DNA from: Phytohabitans sp037414955
GTDB lineage: Bacteria > Actinomycetota > Actinomycetes > Mycobacteriales > Micromonosporaceae
Direction of reading: 5' to 3'
Assembly (NCBI GenBank): GCA_037414955.1
Contig: JBBEWH010000138.1
Coordinates: forward strand, 1-64,000
Length of the DNA stretch: 64,000 nt
Shown here: one piece after another, positions 8,477-16,035 of the stretch
How the letters are laid out: every line of letters starts with the position of its first letter
How positions within the stretch are numbered: position 1 is the first letter of the stretch
Made by a program: the position numbers and the translations under genes
Notes under the pieces: generated by a model
What the model was told of the DNA's origin: nothing
What the model saw: the letters and a program-made list of their open reading frames with translations, nothing else
The model's database searches: none

Positions 8477-10396
8477 ATGCGTGTCACGGGGATGGTCACC
8501 GGGGTGATAGTGGCTGCCGGCGTGCTCACGGCCTGTTCAGGCGGTGACGGTCCGGACAAGTCGGTCGAGGCGTTCCTGTCCGGATGGCGGTCCGGCCAGC
8601 TCGACAGCGTCGGCTTCGTCGACCCCACCGGCAAGCAGATCGCCGGCGCCGACGTGGCCACCCAGATCAAGGAGCTCTCCGGCGAGCTGGCGACCACCCC
8701 GCCGCAGCTGCGCCGTGAGGGCGACCCCAAGGAGACCAAGAACATCGCGACCAGCACGGTCGCCGTCGACTGGACGCTGCCCGGCGGCGCCCACTGGACC
8801 TACCCGACGACGCTGCGGCTCCAGAAGGGCGACGACGACGCCTGGCGGGTGATCTGGGAGCCGAAGGTCGTCCACGAGAAGCTCACCACCGGCGACAAGC
8901 TCGACCTGCGCCGGCTGTCGGCGGAGCGGGGCGCCGTCCTCGACGGCGCCGGGCAGCCGATCGTCCAGAAGCGCGCGACGGTGACGGTCGGCGTCGAACC
9001 GCAGGGCGTCGTCGAAATCAACTCCCTGGTCAAGGAGTTCGACAAGCTCTTCAAGTCGGTCGGCACCACGGTCGGCCTGGCCGACCTCCCGGCCAGGGTC
9101 GCGGCCGCCAAGCCCACCGCGTTCGTCGACGTCGTCACGCTCCGTCGCGAGGTCTACCAGCGGATCCGGCAGCCGCTCCAGGACCTGCCGGGCACCCGAT
9201 TCACCGAGGGTGAGCTTTATCTCGCTCCCACCCGCGAGTTCGCGCGGGCGCTGCTCGGCACCGTCGGTCCGGTGCTCAAGGAGGACATCGACGCCAACCC
9301 CGGCAAATACGTGGTCGGCGACCAGATCGGGCACGGCGGCCTCCAGGAGAAATACGACGAGCGGCTGCGCGGCACCACCGGCCAGTCGGTCGTGATCACC
9401 CGTCCCGGCCCGGAGAACGACGCACCGGCCGACGACGTCGAAGAGGTGTTCCGCGCCGAGCCGAAGGGCGGCGCGCCGCTGAAGACCACGCTCGACCCGA
9501 AGGTGCAGAACGCCGCCGACGCGGCCCTGAAGGGCAACCCGCGCAACACGGCCATCGTCGCGATCCGCGTCACCGACGGCGCGGTGCTCGCCGCCGCCAA
9601 CGGCACCGCCAGCGGCGCCGGCGACAACAACCTCGCGTTCAACGGCTCGGTCCCGCCCGGCTCGACGTTCAAGATGGTGTCGGCGCTCGGCCTGCTGGAC
9701 CGCGGCGCGGTCACCCTCGACGGTCCCGTCGACTGCCCCAAGACGTTCGCCGTGACCGGCCGCCCGGCGATCAAGAACTCGCACGACATGGCCCTCGGCA
9801 AGGTGCCGTTCCGCACCGACTTCGCCAAGTCCTGCAACACGGCGTTCGCGTCGCTGGCGCCCAAGCTCGGCGACGACGGGCTCGCCGAGGCCGGCCGCTC
9901 GCTCGGCCTCGAAGGCCAGTGGGATCTTGGCATCGACGCGTTCACCGGCAAGGTCTCCCGGGGTGGCTCCCCCGGCGAGCGCGCGGCCGCCGCGTTCGGT
10001 CAGGGCACCACCGTGGTCAGCCCGCTCGCCATGGCCGCCGCCACCGCGGCCGTCGCCCGCGGCCAGTGGCAGCGGCCGAAGCTGCTGCTCGACCCCGTGC
10101 CGGCGTCGGCGGCCCCCGCCGGGCCGCAGCTCAAGGCCGGCTCGGTCGAACCGCTGCGCACGATGATGCGCGAGGTGGTCACGAAGGGCACCGGGTCCGC
10201 GCTCAAGGACGTCCCGGGCCAGCCGGTGTCCGGCAAGACCGGCACCGCCGAGTTCGACAACAATCCGGCGAACGCGCACGCGTGGTTCGTGGGCTGGCAG
10301 GGTGACATCGCGTTCGCGGTGTTCGTGGAGCGCGGCGGCGACAGCACCGCCGCGTCCGTCCCGGTGGCCGAAAAGTTCCTCCGCGCCCTCCGCTAA
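8477..10396 (+). CDS. Penicillin-binding protein, lipoprotein type (MecA-N/transpeptidase)
   Basis: A 639-residue class-B-like peptidoglycan transpeptidase anchored as a lipoprotein: the signal peptide ends in the lipobox LTAC with Cys20. Residues about 28-130 resemble the NTF2-like MecA N-terminal domain, followed by a dimerisation-type region. The transpeptidase domain then carries all three motifs: S396-T-F-K399, S452-C-N454 and K587-T-G589. It acts outside the membrane, cross-linking peptidoglycan. The gene is divergent from the glutamate dehydrogenase (116-bp intergenic region) and stands alone, converging on the RidA gene across a palindrome. MecA-like architecture alone does not imply beta-lactam resistance. 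Confidence 0.93.
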   Translation: MRVTGMVTGVIVAAGVLTACSGGDGPDKSVEAFLSGWRSGQLDSVGFVDPTGKQIAGADVATQIKELSGELATTPPQLRREGDPKETKNIATSTVAVDWTLPGGAHWTYPTTLRLQKGDDDAWRVIWEPKVVHEKLTTGDKLDLRRLSAERGAVLDGAGQPIVQKRATVTVGVEPQGVVEINSLVKEFDKLFKSVGTTVGLADLPARVAAAKPTAFVDVVTLRREVYQRIRQPLQDLPGTRFTEGELYLAPTREFARALLGTVGPVLKEDIDANPGKYVVGDQIGHGGLQEKYDERLRGTTGQSVVITRPGPENDAPADDVEEVFRAEPKGGAPLKTTLDPKVQNAADAALKGNPRNTAIVAIRVTDGAVLAAANGTASGAGDNNLAFNGSVPPGSTFKMVSALGLLDRGAVTLDGPVDCPKTFAVTGRPAIKNSHDMALGKVPFRTDFAKSCNTAFASLAPKLGDDGLAEAGRSLGLEGQWDLGIDAFTGKVSRGGSPGERAAAAFGQGTTVVSPLAMAAATAAVARGQWQRPKLLLDPVPASAAPAGPQLKAGSVEPLRTMMREVVTKGTGSALKDVPGQPVSGKTGTAEFDNNPANAHAWFVGWQGDIAFAVFVERGGDSTAASVPVAEKFLRALR

Positions 10397-10402
10397 CCCC
10401 TC

Positions 10403-10458
10403 CATGATCAGGGCGTCCCTCAAGTAGTTCTAGCTACATGAAGGACGCCCTGATCATG
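10403..10458. repeat. Family A palindromic repeat 3
   Basis: Palindrome with outer arms CATGATCAGGGCGTCC and an imperfect inner stem, between convergent ends. The RidA-family gene on the minus strand uses the TGA of this element as its stop codon. Confidence 0.9.
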
Positions 10459-10843
10459 AGGATCGGCGGCGGGCGTCGACCTCGATCTCGAACTTCATGC
10501 GGGGGTCGGCGAGGCCGCAGACGAGCATCGTCGCGGCCGGGCGCACGTCGCCGAACCGGCGGCGCAGCGTGGGCCAGCACGGCTCGAAGTCCGCACGGTC
10601 GGGCAGCAGGTAGCGGACGCGGACCACGTCGTCGAAGGTGCAGCCCGCCTCCGCCAGCGCCGCCTCGACGTTGCGCAGGCACTGCTCGGCCTGCTCCACC
10701 ACGTCGTCGGAGATCGTCATCGTCGGGTAGTCGAACCCGGTCGTGCCGGACACGTGCACCCAGTCGCCGTCGACTACCGCGCGGGCGTATCCGATCTGTT
10801 CCTCGAAGGTCGAACCACTCAGGATCGCTCGTCGTTCGGTCAT
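10454..10843 (-). CDS. RidA/YjgF family protein
   Basis: A 129-residue protein with the RidA fold: the opening GSTFE-x-x-x-GYARAV segment, then HVSGTTG, and the later VVRVRYLLPD stretch, which contains the arginine used by RidA deaminases to bind the substrate carboxylate. RidA proteins hydrolyse reactive enamine/imine intermediates from PLP enzymes; many paralogues have undefined substrates. The length is normal for the family. I start at the ATG at 10843; further upstream codons are repeat-derived. The stop codon is supplied by the palindrome downstream. Another palindrome separates it from the upstream arginase gene, so it is probably transcribed separately. Confidence 0.88.
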   Translation of the reverse strand: MTERRAILSGSTFEEQIGYARAVVDGDWVHVSGTTGFDYPTMTISDDVVEQAEQCLRNVEAALAEAGCTFDDVVRVRYLLPDRADFEPCWPTLRRRFGDVRPAATMLVCGLADPRMKFEIEVDARRRSS

Positions 10844-10864
10844 GTCCGGAAGGTTAGCGACGCC

Positions 10865-10920
10865 CATGATCAGGGCGTCCTTCATGTAGTGCTAACGACT
10901 TCAGGGACGCCTTGATCATG
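10865..10920. repeat. Family A palindromic repeat 4
   Basis: Palindrome downstream of the minus-strand arginase-family gene, which reads through most of it and stops at 10882. Inner stem imperfect (a CAGGG arm replaces GAGGG). Confidence 0.88.
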
Positions 10921-11844
10921 GGGAGGGGGGTCGGGGGTGCGGACGGGGGCGAGGCCGGCGACCAGGGTGGAGACGATCTCGGCCGCGTAGCTGCCGTCCT
11001 GGTCGTAGTCGGGGTCGAAGACCGTCAGCTCCATCCCCAGGCACTCCGGCGTGTTCACCAGGCCGGCGAGCAGCAGCTCCAACTCGGCGAACGCGATGCC
11101 GCCCGGGTCCGGCGCGTCGACGGCCGGCATCACCGACGGGTCGAGCACGTCGACGTCGATGTGCACCCAGAAGCCGGCGCAGTCGGCGAGCTGCTCGCGG
11201 GCCCACTGCGCGGTGCGCGCGGCGCCCTCCGCCCGCAGGGCCGGCACCGGTCGGGTCACGATGCCGGCGGCCTGCAGATCCAACCGGTACTCGTCTTGCG
11301 CCCGGATGCCGAGCACCACCACGTCGATGTCCCGGAAGTACGGCCGGCGCCCCTCGATCGCCGCCAGGTCGGCCTGGCCCCGGCCGGTCGCCAGAGCCAG
11401 GTCCTCGCCGGCGGCCGCACCGACGTACGACGCGTTGCCCGGATGCCGGAAGTCGGAGTGGCCGTCGACGAAGACCAGCCCGACCCGCCCGCCGATCTCG
11501 CCGCCCAGCCGGTTCATGGCCAGGGCGGCGCCCAGCAGTATCGAGCAGTCGCCGCCCAGGACCAGCGGGAACTCGCCGGCGTCGACGATCGCGGTGATGC
11601 GACCGGCGAGCGCCGCCGAGTAGTTGGCGATCTCGATGGCGTGGCACACCCCGTCACCGGGCCGCCAGTCGCCCGGGTCGTACCGGGGCGGGGTCAGGCA
11701 GCCGGCGTCGCGGGCGCCGAGCCGGTTGATCAGGTCGTGGTCGCGGAGCGCGCCCGGCGCCTTCGCGCAGCCCGGCACCGAGGTCTCGGTCGGCGGGCGC
11801 AGACCGAGATTGGATGGTGCGTCGAGGACGGCGATCCGGCGCAT
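10882..11844 (-). CDS. Arginase/agmatinase family protein
   Basis: A 320-residue ureohydrolase. The binuclear manganese-site motifs are visible: GGDCS (97-101), FVDGHSD (D127, H129, D131) and HIDVDVLDP (D230, D232). In classical arginases the first motif is GGDHS; here the His ligand is Cys, so the site may be altered, and the substrate (arginine, agmatine, guanidinobutyrate or formiminoglutamate) cannot be assigned. The last dozen or so residues are encoded by the palindromic repeat, because the reading frame runs through it and stops in its far arm. It follows the thioredoxin-TPR gene by 9 bp and is probably in one operon with it. Confidence 0.88.
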   Translation of the reverse strand: MRRIAVLDAPSNLGLRPPTETSVPGCAKAPGALRDHDLINRLGARDAGCLTPPRYDPGDWRPGDGVCHAIEIANYSAALAGRITAIVDAGEFPLVLGGDCSILLGAALAMNRLGGEIGGRVGLVFVDGHSDFRHPGNASYVGAAAGEDLALATGRGQADLAAIEGRRPYFRDIDVVVLGIRAQDEYRLDLQAAGIVTRPVPALRAEGAARTAQWAREQLADCAGFWVHIDVDVLDPSVMPAVDAPDPGGIAFAELELLLAGLVNTPECLGMELTVFDPDYDQDGSYAAEIVSTLVAGLAPVRTPDPPPHDQGVPEVVSTT

Positions 11845-11853
11845 GCGCGGCCG

Positions 11854-12771
11854 CTAGAACAACGCGGTCGCGAGAGCCCGCCGCGCCGCCGCCACCGCGG
11901 GGTCGTCGGGGCCGGCCACGGTGAACAGCGAGACCAGGTGCTTGCGGACCTCTTCCCGCTCGTCGCCGCTGGTGCGCCGGATGAGGTCGACCAGCCGCTG
12001 GTAGCCCCGCTCGGCCTGGCCGCTGGCCACCTCGACGTCCGCGGCGAGCAGCTGCGCCGGTACATCGTCGGGGTTGTTCTGGGCCGTGGCCAGCACGGCC
12101 GGCGCGTTGGCGCCGGTGATCCGCCGCAGCAAGCCCACCTGCGCCAGGCCGGCCTCCGCGGACCGATCGGCCGGTGCCTCGGCGAGAATCTTCTTGTATG
12201 CCTGCTCGGCGCGGTCGAGGTCGCCGCTCATGAGCGCGTCGTCGGCCTCCACGAGGCGCTGGTCTTCTGGCACGGGCGCGCCGCCCTGCACCCCGGCCGC
12301 CTTGAGCACCGCGTCGATGGCCTGCCGCAGTTGCGCCTCGGGGAGCACGCCGGCGAACAGCTCGGCGGGCTGCCCGGCGATCACCGCGAACACGTGCGGG
12401 ATGCTCTGGATCCGGAACGCCTGCGCGAGGCGCGGGTTGGCGTCGATGTCGATCTTCGCCAGGATCCACGACCCGCCGCCCTCGGTGGCCAGCCGCTCCA
12501 GGACCGGCGAGAGCTGCTTGCACGGCTGGCACCAGTCGGCCCAGAAGTCGATGACCACGGGCGTCGTGAGCGACCGCTCCAACACCTCCGACTGGAATGT
12601 GGCCTCGGTGACGTCGATCACCGCGAGGCCACCGCCGCCGCCGGCGGCGGGACTGGCCGGCGCGGAGGCGTCGTCAGCAGTGGGCGAAGGGGCCGGGGCG
12701 GGGGTGCGAAGTGCACTGAGGTCGACCGCGCCGCGGGTGAAGATCGACGAGGTGGTACGTGGGTCGCTCAT
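11854..12771 (-). CDS. Thioredoxin-TPR protein (YbbN/CnoX-like)
   Basis: A 305-residue cytoplasmic protein. A disordered Ala/Pro-rich lead (about 20-48) precedes a thioredoxin domain (about 50-155) with the active-site motif W80-C81-Q-P-C84, followed by a helical tetratricopeptide-type C-terminal half (about 165-305). This order matches YbbN/CnoX, a redox-linked co-chaperone that works with DnaK or GroEL in other bacteria. The CxxC means it may still have oxidoreductase activity. It is probably the first gene of a two-gene unit with the arginase-family gene. The ATG at 12771 is preceded by AGGGAACC. Confidence 0.88.
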   Translation of the reverse strand: MSDPRTTSSIFTRGAVDLSALRTPAPAPSPTADDASAPASPAAGGGGGLAVIDVTEATFQSEVLERSLTTPVVIDFWADWCQPCKQLSPVLERLATEGGGSWILAKIDIDANPRLAQAFRIQSIPHVFAVIAGQPAELFAGVLPEAQLRQAIDAVLKAAGVQGGAPVPEDQRLVEADDALMSGDLDRAEQAYKKILAEAPADRSAEAGLAQVGLLRRITGANAPAVLATAQNNPDDVPAQLLAADVEVASGQAERGYQRLVDLIRRTSGDEREEVRKHLVSLFTVAGPDDPAVAAARRALATALF

Positions 12772-12831
12772 GGTTCCCTAGTCTCGCACGCGACACGTAA
12801 TGAAGACCCTCCGCGACGCAACCACGACACT

Positions 12832-12887
12832 CATGATCAAGGCGTCCCTCACGCAGCTATAGCGACTTGAGGGACGCCTTGATCATG
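12832..12887. repeat. Family A palindromic repeat 5 (in a divergent promoter region)
   Basis: The only family A copy that lies between two gene starts (thioredoxin-TPR gene leftward, beta-helix gene rightward) instead of at a 3' end. Arms CATGATCAAGGCGTCC; loop region GCAGCTATAGC. Confidence 0.88.
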
Positions 12888-12992
12888 GGCGAGGCACTCC
12901 ATTGATGGACTTGACTACTTTGAAACGATTCGATACGTTGCCGCATACCAGTCGGAAAGCCCTTTCCCTCCCACTCCTCGCAAGGAGGACCG

Positions 12993-14165
12993 ATGGCACA
13001 CCCCACGCAGAGCCGCCGGCGCCGTTGGCGTACCGGGCTCGTCGCCATCACCGCGACCGCGCTGGTCGGCGCCGGCGCCGCGGTGGGCCTCCAGCAGGCC
13101 GCGGCGGCGGCCTGCGGCGATGGCTCGTTCAACGCCGAAGCCGTGCAGAGCGGCAGCACCTGGACCGCGCGCAACGGCGGCAGCGTCCGCTATACCGGCG
13201 GCGACATGCGCGCCGCCGTCCAGGCCGCGCTGGACAGCCTCACCGCCGGCCGCACCTCGAAGCAGTCCGTGGTGGTGCGCGGCTCCGGCACCATCAGCGC
13301 CGGCTCCCGGATCTCCGTGCCCAGCTATACGATCCTGGACGTCTGCGGCACGATCAACGTCAGCGGTTCCGGCTCCGGCGACATGGCGCCCATCTACTCC
13401 CGCGGCACCCGGGACATCGAGGTGCGCTACCTCAACGTGACCGGCGCCCCGCTGTACGGCATCTTCATGCGCAACGTGAACAACCTCGTGCTCGGCCAGA
13501 TCGACATGCGGCTGTCCGGCGGCCTCGCCATCCGCATCGACAACCACGGCGGCGACCGGGCGGTCAAGGTCCGCAACATCCGGATCGACCGGGCGTACAT
13601 CCAGGGCGCGACCAACCAGGGCGTCGAGACGTACGGTGTGGACGGGCTCACCGTCGGCACCGTGATCGCGCGCAACGTCGGGTACTCCGGCCTGCTGCTC
13701 AACGACACGATCAACGCGACGGTCGGCACGGTCGACGCGCAGAACACCGCCACCGGCACCGGCTACGCGGCGTTCCGCATGGCCAACCGCAACGGCCGGG
13801 TGGGCAGCAGCTACCCGACCAACATCCGGGTCGGCAACGTGATCGCCAGCGGCGGCGGGCGCGGCATCTTCTGCGTCTCGGAGAGCGGCGGCGCGGTCAT
13901 CGACCGGATCACGCTCACCAACAACGGCAACAACTCGATCCTGGTCGAGAACTGCTACAACGTCACCATCGCGGCCGTGTCCGGCAGCGTGAGCGGCGGC
14001 GGCGAGCTGCGGATCGCGGCGCGCACCGAGTTCCCGCCGTCGTCGAACATCCGGTTCCAGAACCTGACGGTGAGCAACACCAACATCCGGTGGAGCCCCT
14101 GCACCGGCACCGGCAACGTGGTCAGCAACGTGACCCGCAACAACTCCACCCTCACCTGGTGCTGA
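12993..14165 (+). CDS. Secreted right-handed parallel beta-helix protein
   Basis: A 390-residue exported protein. The N-terminus is a Tat-like or long Sec signal (basic RRRRWRTG, hydrophobic core, cleavage near AAAAA at 34-38). The remainder is rich in short, regularly spaced beta strands with the I-x-V/N-x-x-I pattern and DNHGG/N-N stacks characteristic of parallel beta-helix folds such as pectate lyases and other polysaccharide-active enzymes. No family-specific catalytic motif is clear to me, so the enzymatic activity is undetermined. A strong AAGGAGG ribosome site precedes the ATG at 12993. It stands alone between two palindromes. Confidence 0.8.
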   Translation: MAHPTQSRRRRWRTGLVAITATALVGAGAAVGLQQAAAAACGDGSFNAEAVQSGSTWTARNGGSVRYTGGDMRAAVQAALDSLTAGRTSKQSVVVRGSGTISAGSRISVPSYTILDVCGTINVSGSGSGDMAPIYSRGTRDIEVRYLNVTGAPLYGIFMRNVNNLVLGQIDMRLSGGLAIRIDNHGGDRAVKVRNIRIDRAYIQGATNQGVETYGVDGLTVGTVIARNVGYSGLLLNDTINATVGTVDAQNTATGTGYAAFRMANRNGRVGSSYPTNIRVGNVIASGGGRGIFCVSESGGAVIDRITLTNNGNNSILVENCYNVTIAAVSGSVSGGGELRIAARTEFPPSSNIRFQNLTVSNTNIRWSPCTGTGNVVSNVTRNNSTLTWC

Positions 14166-14171
14166 CGTCTC

Positions 14172-14227
14172 CATGATCAAGGCGTCCTTCAAGTAGTTAG
14201 GACTACTTGAAGGACGCCTTGATCATG
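14172..14227. repeat. Family A palindromic repeat 6
   Basis: Near-perfect palindrome (CATGATCAAGGCGTCC outer arm; CTTCAAGTAGT inner arm) between convergent genes; the minus-strand MarR gene takes its TGA stop from it. Confidence 0.92.
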
Positions 14228-14702
14228 GAGCCTTGCGGGTTCGTAGGGCGGCGGTGAGCGACCGGAGGGCCGGCACCGCCGCGGCCAGGGCGGCGCGGTC
14301 CGCGTCGGACAGCGCCGTCAGGGACTCGGCGAAGATCTCCGCCCACACCGCTTCGATCTTCGCCATGCCGTGCATGGCGTCCAGCGTCGGATGCAACTGG
14401 ACGGCGCGCCGGTCGCGCGGGTCCGGCTCCCGGCGGATCAGGCCCTGCGCGACCAGGAAACGCACGGTCGTGCTCACGTTGCTGACGTGCAGGCCGAGCT
14501 CGCGGGCGACGGCCGCGATGCCGATGCCGGGAGAGTCCAGCACGCAGCGGAGCACCTCCAGGTCCGACGGCGGGAGCGGCGGCAGTCCGGCCTCCGCCAC
14601 CCCCCGGAACCGCAACACCCGTCCGAGGGCGTACAGCGCCGGGGTCAGGTCCCGCGCCTGGCGCAACAGCGCCTGGTCGGTGGCGGGGTTGCTCGAAGCC
14701 AT
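14223..14702 (-). CDS. MarR-family transcriptional regulator
   Basis: A 159-residue winged-helix regulator. The HTH region (about 50-85, including IAAVARELGLHVSNVSTTV) is followed by a wing with REPDPRDRRAVQL, the classic MarR DRR wing signature. MarR proteins bind palindromic operators as dimers and usually release DNA on binding small aromatic ligands. It is transcribed divergently from an MFS drug-type exporter with a 55-bp shared promoter region containing a perfect inverted repeat, so autorepression and control of the exporter are likely (inference). The TGA stop comes from the palindrome downstream. Confidence 0.92.
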   Translation of the reverse strand: MASSNPATDQALLRQARDLTPALYALGRVLRFRGVAEAGLPPLPPSDLEVLRCVLDSPGIGIAAVARELGLHVSNVSTTVRFLVAQGLIRREPDPRDRRAVQLHPTLDAMHGMAKIEAVWAEIFAESLTALSDADRAALAAAVPALRSLTAALRTRKAP

Positions 14703-14721
14703 GACGTGATCGTACCGTTAG

Positions 14722-14741
14722 TTGTACTTATAGAAGTACAA
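14722..14741. promoter_or_regulatory. Candidate MarR operator
   Basis: A perfect palindrome TTGTACTT-ATAG-AAGTACAA in the 55-bp divergent region between the MarR gene and the MFS exporter gene. Its size, symmetry and position between the two starts fit a MarR dimer site controlling both. Confidence 0.75.
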
Positions 14742-14757
14742 GTAACTGGAGTACCGC

Positions 14758-15972
14758 ATGCCGTCCAGGTCCACGACCTTGTCCCCGCCCGCTCAGCGAT
14801 CGCCGGCCGTGGTGCTCACCACCACGCTCGCCCTGCTGTCGTTCGTCACGCCGCTCGCCACCGACATGTACCTGCCGGCGTTCCCGCGCCTGGCCGAGGA
14901 GTTCGGCACCGACGCCTCCGGCGTTCAGCTGACGCTCACCGCCTTCCTGCTGGGCATGGCGGCCGGCCAACTCACGCTGGGGCCGCTGTCCGACCGGTAC
15001 GGGCGGCGGCGGCCGATCCTGATCGGCACGGCGATTTGCGCACTGGCGACCGTGCTGTGCGCGCTGGCCCCGTCCCTCGGCGTGCTGATCGCGCTCCGGT
15101 TCGTCACCGGCTTCACCGGCGCCGCCGGGGTCGTCGTCGGGCGAGCGGTCATCGTCGACCTCACCAGTGGACCGGTCGCCGCACGGCTGTTCGGCATCCT
15201 CATGACGCTCGGCGGGCTCGCGCCCATCGTGGCGCCGCTCGCCGGCGGCGCCGTGCTGAGCGGCACCGGAAGCTGGCGGGCGGTGTTCTGGGCCCTGGCC
15301 GCCGCATCGCTGGTGATGTTCCTGGCCGCGCTCCGGTTCGTGCCCGAGAGCCTGCCTCGCGAGCGCCGGCAGAGCGGCGGCCTGACGGCCACCTTCCGGA
15401 CCGCCCGCACGGTGCTCGCCGACCGCGTCTTCGTCGGCTACGCGCTGGCGTTCGGCTTCGCCTTCGGCACCCTGTTCTGTTACATCGCCGGATCGCCGTT
15501 CCTGCTCCAGAACGTGCTGGGGTTCAGCGTCGGCCAGGCGTCGATGGTCTTCGCCGCCGGTGCCCTCGTCGCGACCGCCTCCAGCGCCCTCGGCACCCGG
15601 CTGGTCGGTCGATACCGCCCGGCACGGCTTCTCCGCGTCGGTCTGCTCACCCTGCTCGCCGCCAGCACGGCTCTGCTGCTCGTCACCGTGACCGGGCAGC
15701 TCGACCGACCGGTGGCGCTCGCCCTCTGCGGTATCGGCTTCGTCGGACTCGGCCAGACCTTCGGTCCCGCTACCGCGCTGGCCATCGAACGGGTGCCGCA
15801 CGCGGCCGGCACCGGCTCCGCGTTGCTGGGCACCCTTCAGATGGCGCTCGGCGCGTGCGTCGCTCCGGTCGTGGGTCTCGGCGGCAGCGGCACCGCCGTG
15901 CCGGTCTTCGCCGGCATGGCCGGCTGCGCGCTCATCGCCGTTCTCGCACTACGACTCACCCGCACCTCATGA
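14758..15972 (+). CDS. MFS transporter, Bcr/CflA-type drug efflux
   Basis: A 404-residue transporter with about 12 membrane segments. After the first helix comes TPLATDMYLPAFP, the conserved Bcr/CflA (multidrug, DHA1 family) opening, and the loop between helices 2 and 3 has LGPLSDRYGRRRP, the MFS motif A. It most likely exports small amphipathic compounds in exchange for protons. The divergent MarR gene and the operator between them suggest induction by a ligand. The start at 14758 is preceded by GGAG. The stop TGA lies in the palindrome downstream. Confidence 0.9.
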   Translation: MPSRSTTLSPPAQRSPAVVLTTTLALLSFVTPLATDMYLPAFPRLAEEFGTDASGVQLTLTAFLLGMAAGQLTLGPLSDRYGRRRPILIGTAICALATVLCALAPSLGVLIALRFVTGFTGAAGVVVGRAVIVDLTSGPVAARLFGILMTLGGLAPIVAPLAGGAVLSGTGSWRAVFWALAAASLVMFLAALRFVPESLPRERRQSGGLTATFRTARTVLADRVFVGYALAFGFAFGTLFCYIAGSPFLLQNVLGFSVGQASMVFAAGALVATASSALGTRLVGRYRPARLLRVGLLTLLAASTALLLVTVTGQLDRPVALALCGIGFVGLGQTFGPATALAIERVPHAAGTGSALLGTLQMALGACVAPVVGLGGSGTAVPVFAGMAGCALIAVLALRLTRTS

Positions 15973-16023
15973 TCAAGGCGTCCTTCAAGTAGTTAGGACT
16001 ACTTGAAGGACGCCTTGATCATG
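15968..16023. repeat. Family A palindromic repeat 7
   Basis: Essentially identical to copy 6, between the convergent MFS and mutase genes. The MFS gene stops on its TCATGA core. Confidence 0.92.
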
Positions 16024-16035
16024 AGGTGCGAGGGC

